Below, in pieces: positions 6,339-9,149 of a DNA stretch of 9,149 bases. Numbering within the stretch: position 1 is the first letter of the stretch; every line of letters begins with the position of its first letter. The notes beneath the pieces were generated by a model. That model made no database searches, was not told the DNA's origin, and saw only the letters and a program-made list of their open reading frames with translations. The position numbers and the translations under genes are program-made. The DNA is from Candidatus Agrococcus pullicola (lineage in GTDB: Bacteria > Actinomycetota > Actinomycetes > Actinomycetales > Microbacteriaceae): positions 1 through 9,149 of the forward strand of contig DXDC01000009.1 of NCBI GenBank assembly GCA_019115685.1, written 5' to 3'.

Positions 6339-7070
6339 TCAGTCTTCCGCCCAGCGAAGCCCGAAGCGACTGAAAGCCTCTTGTAGTGCCGGGAGATCGG
6401 GGTGGAGGCGCGTCGGCTCACTCGTCGCCCGAAGCCGTTGGCTCTGTGCGCCGTCATCCGCGCGCTCAAACACAGCCCAGACACGGATCTCGTCGCCGTG
6501 CCTTGACTGGAAACGTACGCCGTCGACGGAGGCACCATCGTCATCGTGAAGGTCATAGAGCCATCGGGCAATCGATCTGGTCACAACGCGATCGTGGGCG
6601 TCTTTGAGTAGGGCAGCATCGACGTCGCTCGCGGTGAGGCCGTGGCGCTCGAGCGGGTAATGGGCAATGAGAGCGGCAAGGCTACGTGAGTGGGTGATGA
6701 AGCAGTACGAGCCTGTCTGGCGGGCGGAGCCGTACTCGCGACCATCGAGCCACGAGTGACCGACGGCGCCGCTCGGCGCCTCGGGGAACTGCCCCACGCT
6801 GTCGTCGTCGTCGACGATGTCATCGAGTGCTGCTAATAGGGTTCGGTTCGGTCGGAATCGCGCGAGCAGTTCGAGGAGGCAACCGAGGAGACTGTCCGCG
6901 GTGTAGATGGTTCGGAACTGCCCGAGTTGGTCATCCCACCGTCCGCCGAAGAGTCCTTCGTCGTCGGCATAACGCCATGGCACCCATGCCCATGCGTCGG
7001 GTTCATAACCGACGTGCCAGACGTCGCCAAGGTCGTCGGAGACCTCGATCTCGATTTCGCCGTGCGTCAT
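6339..7070 (-). CDS. RES-domain toxin (NAD+-consuming toxin of a RES/Xre TA pair)
   Basis: A 243-residue protein with the RES domain layout. There is an early Arg (Arg33 in PWRYAD), then GGRWDD (Arg44), then the conserved tyrosine segment IYTADS (Tyr56) and a helix with Glu67 (CLLELLARF). Near the C-terminus VDGVRFQSR followed by VWAVFE matches the last RES strand. Characterised RES toxins (for example MbcT of Mycobacterium tuberculosis) degrade NAD+ and stop growth; applying that here is inference. Its ATG overlaps the stop of the upstream antitoxin gene (ATGA), so the two are translationally coupled and made in the usual antitoxin-first order. It is somewhat longer than many RES proteins, with an acidic insert (DDIVDDDDS). 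The coding frame appears intact. Confidence 0.82.
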   Translation of the reverse strand: MTHGEIEIEVSDDLGDVWHVGYEPDAWAWVPWRYADDEGLFGGRWDDQLGQFRTIYTADSLLGCLLELLARFRPNRTLLAALDDIVDDDDSVGQFPEAPSGAVGHSWLDGREYGSARQTGSYCFITHSRSLAALIAHYPLERHGLTASDVDAALLKDAHDRVVTRSIARWLYDLHDDDGASVDGVRFQSRHGDEIRVWAVFERADDGAQSQRLRATSEPTRLHPDLPALQEAFSRFGLRWAED

Positions 7071-7471
7071 CCGATGTAGGCGAACGACTTCGCCGCCGCG
7101 ATCACCTCGCGGGCGCCCGCCAGCGGCTCTCCCTCGCGAAGCACTTGCGCGGGGGCCTGATCATGCATCGCAGGGTTCATTCCTTTAAACCACGACTGCA
7201 CCGTCGAGGCGTCGTAGTGCTCCCGCAGCAAGGCCGCCGCGTAAAACGCATGGCGCAGCCGCTCGCGGTCGACCTCACCAGGCTGCCCCGCACCCTCAGC
7301 CCACGTCGAAACCGACCGCGCAGACTTCACCCCACCGATATACGCGACCAGCCGCACGCCGAGCAACTCGCGCAACTTGGAGACGAGCTCGGCGAAAGGA
7401 AGCCTGATGGAGTCTTCGTACGCGCGCAAACCAGGTCGCTGATCAGAACTGACGGTGATAGCCATGGTCAT
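7067..7471 (-). CDS. Xre/MbcA/ParS-like antitoxin partner of the RES toxin
   Basis: A 134-residue protein upstream of, and overlapping, the RES toxin. Residues about 28-60 (LVSKLRELLG to SARSVSTWAEG) look like a helix-turn-helix. The C-terminal half has the toxin-binding signature of this antitoxin class: AALLREHYDASTVQSWF, then GMNPAMHDQAPAQVLREGE and a final Ala-rich helix. Such proteins block the RES active site and repress the operon. I chose the ATG at 7471-7469 because AAGG lies six bases upstream; an ATG at 7465 is also possible. A longer reading from 7501 would place the operator inside the gene and is unlikely. An 8-bp inverted repeat abuts the chosen start codon, consistent with autoregulation. 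Confidence 0.8.
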   Translation of the reverse strand: MTMAITVSSDQRPGLRAYEDSIRLPFAELVSKLRELLGVRLVAYIGGVKSARSVSTWAEGAGQPGEVDRERLRHAFYAAALLREHYDASTVQSWFKGMNPAMHDQAPAQVLREGEPLAGAREVIAAAKSFAYIG

Positions 7472-7496
7472 AGTGTACCTTGAAATACGTACACTA
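7471..7496. promoter_or_regulatory. Palindromic operator of the toxin-antitoxin operon
   Basis: TAGTGTAC (7471-7478) and GTACACTA (7489-7496) are perfect inverted repeats separated by 10 bp, a centre-to-centre distance of 18 bp. The site covers the Shine-Dalgarno and the first base of the antitoxin start codon. Binding by an antitoxin dimer would block expression; this is inferred from symmetry and position. Confidence 0.65.
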
Positions 7497-7929
7497 AGCA
7501 TAGTGAAACTGCACCCACAAACGCACGCCCGCTGACCCGAAGCCTCGCGAGCGGACGGAGTTACCCAACCTCGGTGTCTTGCATCTCATGGATGCGAGAC
7601 ATTCCCTCAGCTCGTAAGATCAGATGACGCGAACGAGTGTCGAGGACTTCGAGCAGAAGTGTTGAAGACTTCGGACATTGACATCGCCCCCTCCCCAAGC
7701 GCGTCTCAGTAGACGATCCCCCTGCGGACACGATTGTGGTGAGGTTCGGCTCTGCTGGAAGCGCTCAGCCACCACCGCCACGACACACCCTCAGGCAGAG
7801 GCACCCCTTGAGGCAACGCACCGAGCTACGCGAAGGTTGTACGCGAGCCAACGCAAAGGCTAGCCATAAGGGTTTCTCGCGGGTATCCTGTTGGCGAGTT
7901 TGAAGTATCAGAATATTGAAGGGTATGTG
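7497..7929. other. 433-bp intergenic region between TA operon and secreted-protein pair
   Basis: No convincing gene. It should hold the promoter of the TA operon (minus) and of the secreted-protein pair (plus). For the latter TATCCT at 7884-7889 is a weak -10 candidate with no clear -35. It contains a 10-bp-stem hairpin at 7576-7600 and a small CGTCT/AGACG hairpin at 7702-7715. A near-repeat GAGGACTTCGAGCAG / GAAGACTTCGGACAT lies at about 7642-7677. Confidence 0.4.
7576..7600. repeat. Imperfect palindrome / hairpin upstream of the TA operon
   Basis: GTCTTGCATC, loop TCATG, GATGCGAGAC forms a 10-bp stem with one G-T pair. Its outer edge TGCGAGACAT (7593-7602) is the exact inverted copy of ATGTCTCGCA at 6292-6301, on the other side of the TA operon. 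No T tract follows on either strand, so it is not an obvious terminator. Confidence 0.5.
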
Positions 7930-8403
7930 ATGATCAAGGGTGAGAATCGCAGGCTTTCATTATCGCGAAGCTTGAGCGTGATAGCTGGATCCATGCTGAT
8001 CGGGTTTTTGGGTGGCTTTACTGCGCCGGCAGCCGTAGCAGGAGACGCAAGCGGTGCAGTGATTACGAGGACAGTAGGTAATCAGCAATACGATACGTGG
8101 TCTCGCGTCAGCACGACACCCGGGAAAGCCGGGGCAGCGACGGCTATTAGGCCGATCACCAACAACGCTACAGCCGGAGAAATTGGCGCAAACGCAAGGC
8201 TCTATCGAGATAGTGGCGCGTTACACAGGGTCGTTGGCTTCTATTACAATAACGGCTTAATAGGCGTGAACAATTACTACCAGAATGTGACGGGTAAGTA
8301 TTCAGCCAGTGGCTCCTTTTACAGCTATGGTCAAGTGAGAGTCTGGAATGGCAGCTCTTATTATACGTACAATACGGCTCAAACCCCGAATCAGAGCAGT
8401 TAG
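7930..8403 (+). CDS. Small secreted protein of unknown function, Tyr/Asn/Ser/Gly-rich
   Basis: A 157-residue preprotein. It has a basic N-terminus (KGENRR), a hydrophobic core at about residues 15-31 and an A-V-A cleavage site after residue 37, leaving about 120 residues outside the cell. The mature part has no cysteine. Its second half is rich in Tyr, Asn, Ser and Gly: IGANARLYRDSGAL, GFYYNN, then SGSFYSYGQVRVWNGSSYYTYNT. This pattern of an ARLY segment followed by a Y-S-x-G-x-x-R-x-x-N-G-x-x-Y-x-T-Y end reminds me of small secreted proteins of Gram-positive bacteria with no known role. ATG 7930 follows GAAGGG by six bases; an upstream TTG at 7891 has no such signal. Codons are clearly more AT-rich (TTA, TAT, AAT) than in neighbouring genes, suggesting transfer. 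A bacteriocin-like role is possible but unproven. Confidence 0.75.
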   Translation: MIKGENRRLSLSRSLSVIAGSMLIGFLGGFTAPAAVAGDASGAVITRTVGNQQYDTWSRVSTTPGKAGAATAIRPITNNATAGEIGANARLYRDSGALHRVVGFYYNNGLIGVNNYYQNVTGKYSASGSFYSYGQVRVWNGSSYYTYNTAQTPNQSS

Positions 8404-8415
8404 GCGGTCGGGATC

Positions 8416-8832
8416 ATGAAGAAATTCTTTACAAGTCGGCCATTCATCATCGTGGGCGCGGCCACCGCGCTATTGGCGGGGGGCCTTGGGGGAGCCGCGG
8501 CTGGTGCTGCGACTGGGAGCCATGAGACAGAGTCCGATTCGAATCCAATCTCCGCATATTCGACAAACTCAGAGGGTCTTACGTATGGATCCGCGGCGGA
8601 TGCGCCGACCCCACAGTCTGAGCCTGACCTGATTCTTGTTGTTGCCACCAACGGACAAGAAGGGTACGTCCTCAAGGAGGACCTCGACGCCGCTAGCGGT
8701 GCCAACGTGGGTTCGCCAGAAGAGGCCGTTGAATGGCAGAAGTCTCAGCCTTCTCATACTTCAATATCCGTATTTGAGTCCGATGGGAAGACTGTTATTG
8801 GTGAGTTCTCGATTGGAAAGGCAAGAGAGTAG
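8416..8832 (+). CDS. Membrane-anchored or secreted small protein, partner of the upstream secreted protein
   Basis: A 138-residue protein starting 12 bases after the upstream stop, so almost surely in the same operon. The N-terminus KKFFTSRP plus a hydrophobic Ala/Gly stretch (about residues 10-32) is a signal peptide or single anchor. A Ser/Thr-rich linker follows. The folded part begins at GLTYGSAADAP (54-64), then PDLILVVATNGQEGYVLKED (70-89), SPEEAVEWQ (100-108) and VFESDGKTVIGEFSIG (119-134). The T-Y-G-S / P-D-L-I / G-Y-V / S-P-E-E-A / D-G-K-T-x-I-G-E-F series resembles a conserved Gram-positive hypothetical family that I recall by pattern only. No cysteines or enzyme motifs are seen. 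Function unknown; immunity, anchoring or signalling with the upstream product are open options. Confidence 0.75.
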   Translation: MKKFFTSRPFIIVGAATALLAGGLGGAAAGAATGSHETESDSNPISAYSTNSEGLTYGSAADAPTPQSEPDLILVVATNGQEGYVLKEDLDAASGANVGSPEEAVEWQKSQPSHTSISVFESDGKTVIGEFSIGKARE

Positions 8833-8850
8833 CAGAGGGGTTTCAGGATC

Positions 8851-8887
8851 CGCGACCATGGAAGCTTGCGGCGTCTCCATGGTCGCG
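8851..8887 (+). terminator. Strong 12-bp hairpin after the secreted-protein pair
   Basis: CGCGACCATGGA (8851-8862) and TCCATGGTCGCG (8876-8887) are perfect inverted repeats around a 13-base loop, 18 bases past the stop. There is no T run after it, so it is a terminator-like or 3'-end-protecting structure and not a textbook intrinsic terminator. Confidence 0.55.
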
Positions 8888-9018
8888 TCTCCTGTTGGAG
8901 GCGCTCTGCACTGACCCTCAACACTGCGCGGCGAGCTCACCCTGCTGGAGCGACCGTTGCGCGATGGAAACCTTGGAAAGCAGTCGCCCCCGCGACCGAT
9001 CACGCGCGCGATACGTCA

Positions 9019-9044
9019 TGGGCCGCCCCCTTCATTCGGTCCGG
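9019..9044 (+). repeat. Terminal inverted repeat of right-edge IS3 element
   Basis: Begins TGGGCCGCCCCC and ends GGTCCGG. It includes the orfB stop codon (9032-9034) and matches the layout of the left-edge terminus at 104-130. Confidence 0.6.
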
Positions 9045-9149
9045 ACGCTCTGTGAGTCGTCGGTTTCGATTTGATGGGTGCATTGCCGAGCGTACTCGGC
9101 CGGGGGTAGGTAGCCGAGCGAGGAGTGTCGGCGGTGATGGTTGTACTCG
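9032..9149 (-). CDS. IS3-family transposase OrfB, C-terminal fragment (cut by window edge)
   Basis: On the minus strand the last 38 codons read EYNHHRRHSSLGYLPPAEYA and then RQCTHQIETDDSQSVRTE before TGA. The Y-N-x-x-R-R-H-S-S-L-G-Y-x-x-P-A-E-Y block is the conserved C-terminal end of IS3-family OrfB just after the catalytic Glu helix. The catalytic residues lie outside the window. This subtype differs from the internal IS3 orfB, which ends WWNNHRLHEALDY. It is probably the partner of the orfA fragment at 1-47, given the similar terminal repeats. Confidence 0.88.
   Translation of the reverse strand, partial: EYNHHRRHSSLGYLPPAEYARQCTHQIETDDSQSVRTE

Larger units (their letters stand above)
9019..9149 (-). 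mobile_element. IS3-family element, partial (orfB end and right terminus)
   Basis: The terminus starts at 9019 (TGGGCCGCCCCC) and the element extends to the right out of the window. It contains the last 38 codons of an orfB read on the minus strand. Its terminal repeat resembles that of the left-edge element, which has the same orientation, so both may be copies of one IS. Flanking bases (GTCA at 9015-9018; ACTC at 131-134 on the other side) do not match. Confidence 0.75.

Noticed and set aside
7891..7929. TTG at 7891 as start of the secreted protein
   Set aside because: No ribosome binding site there, while GAAGGG precedes ATG 7930 at good spacing and gives a standard signal peptide.
7930..8403. 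Assignment of the secreted protein as a lactococcin 972-like bacteriocin
   Set aside because: Size and Tyr-rich C-terminus are suggestive, but the W-x-x-G and HSSTV-type motifs of that family are not seen, so the function is left open.
1..9149. CRISPR arrays, tRNA or rRNA genes, replication origin
   Set aside because: No regularly spaced repeats, cloverleaf-like sequences, rRNA segments or iteron clusters were seen by eye.

Overview
This window looks like accessory DNA from a high-GC Gram-positive bacterium (Actinomycetota; a Microbacteriaceae- or Brevibacterium-like host is my guess, not a proof). The reasons are GC-rich codon use in most genes, actinobacterial-style IS3 and IS30 transposases, and a RES-type toxin with an Xre/ParS-like antitoxin. 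It is a patchwork of mobile elements, broken genes and three small intact modules.

Layout. The left edge (1-130) holds the 5' end of an IS3-family element read leftward: the first codons of orfA plus its terminal repeat. The right edge (9019-9149) holds the 3' end of an IS3-family element, also on the minus strand: the end of orfB plus its terminal repeat. The two terminal repeats resemble each other, so the roughly 8.9 kb between them may be bracketed by direct copies of one IS. Bases 131-344 hold nothing I recognise. At 345-1796 (minus) is an intact 14-TM-type DHA2 drug:proton antiporter, divergent from a MarR-family regulator at 1900-2325 (plus). The shared 103-bp intergenic region contains a long dyad that is a natural operator candidate. 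The marR stop codon runs into a small terminator hairpin. Bases 2344-2796 look non-coding.

From 2797 to 3434 there are two broken minus-strand genes: a frame-scrambled unknown ORF and the last ~81 codons of a second DHA2 transporter, cut by an IS3-family element (3435-6242). That IS3 element is itself interrupted in orfB by a complete IS30-family element (4418-5914) with a 3-bp CAA target duplication. Removing the IS30 copy restores a 303-codon orfB with a DD(35)E motif.

Right of the IS nest is a minus-strand toxin-antitoxin operon: antitoxin 7067-7471 and RES toxin 6339-7070, overlapping by ATGA. A perfect 8-bp inverted repeat sits over the antitoxin start. The operon is also bracketed by inverted copies of a 10-bp motif. 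After a 433-bp gap, a plus-strand pair (7930-8403 and 8416-8832) encodes a signal-peptide-bearing, Tyr/Asn/Ser-rich secreted protein of AT-richer codon use and a small membrane-anchored or secreted protein. The pair ends in a 12-bp perfect hairpin. It resembles conserved Gram-positive families of unknown function and is the best candidate here for an undescribed system.

How it works together: the MarR protein probably represses itself and the efflux pump. The toxin-antitoxin pair could stabilise the mobile region. The IS elements explain the gene truncations and probably how these modules were assembled. Assignments come from reading motifs by eye; no database search was run.
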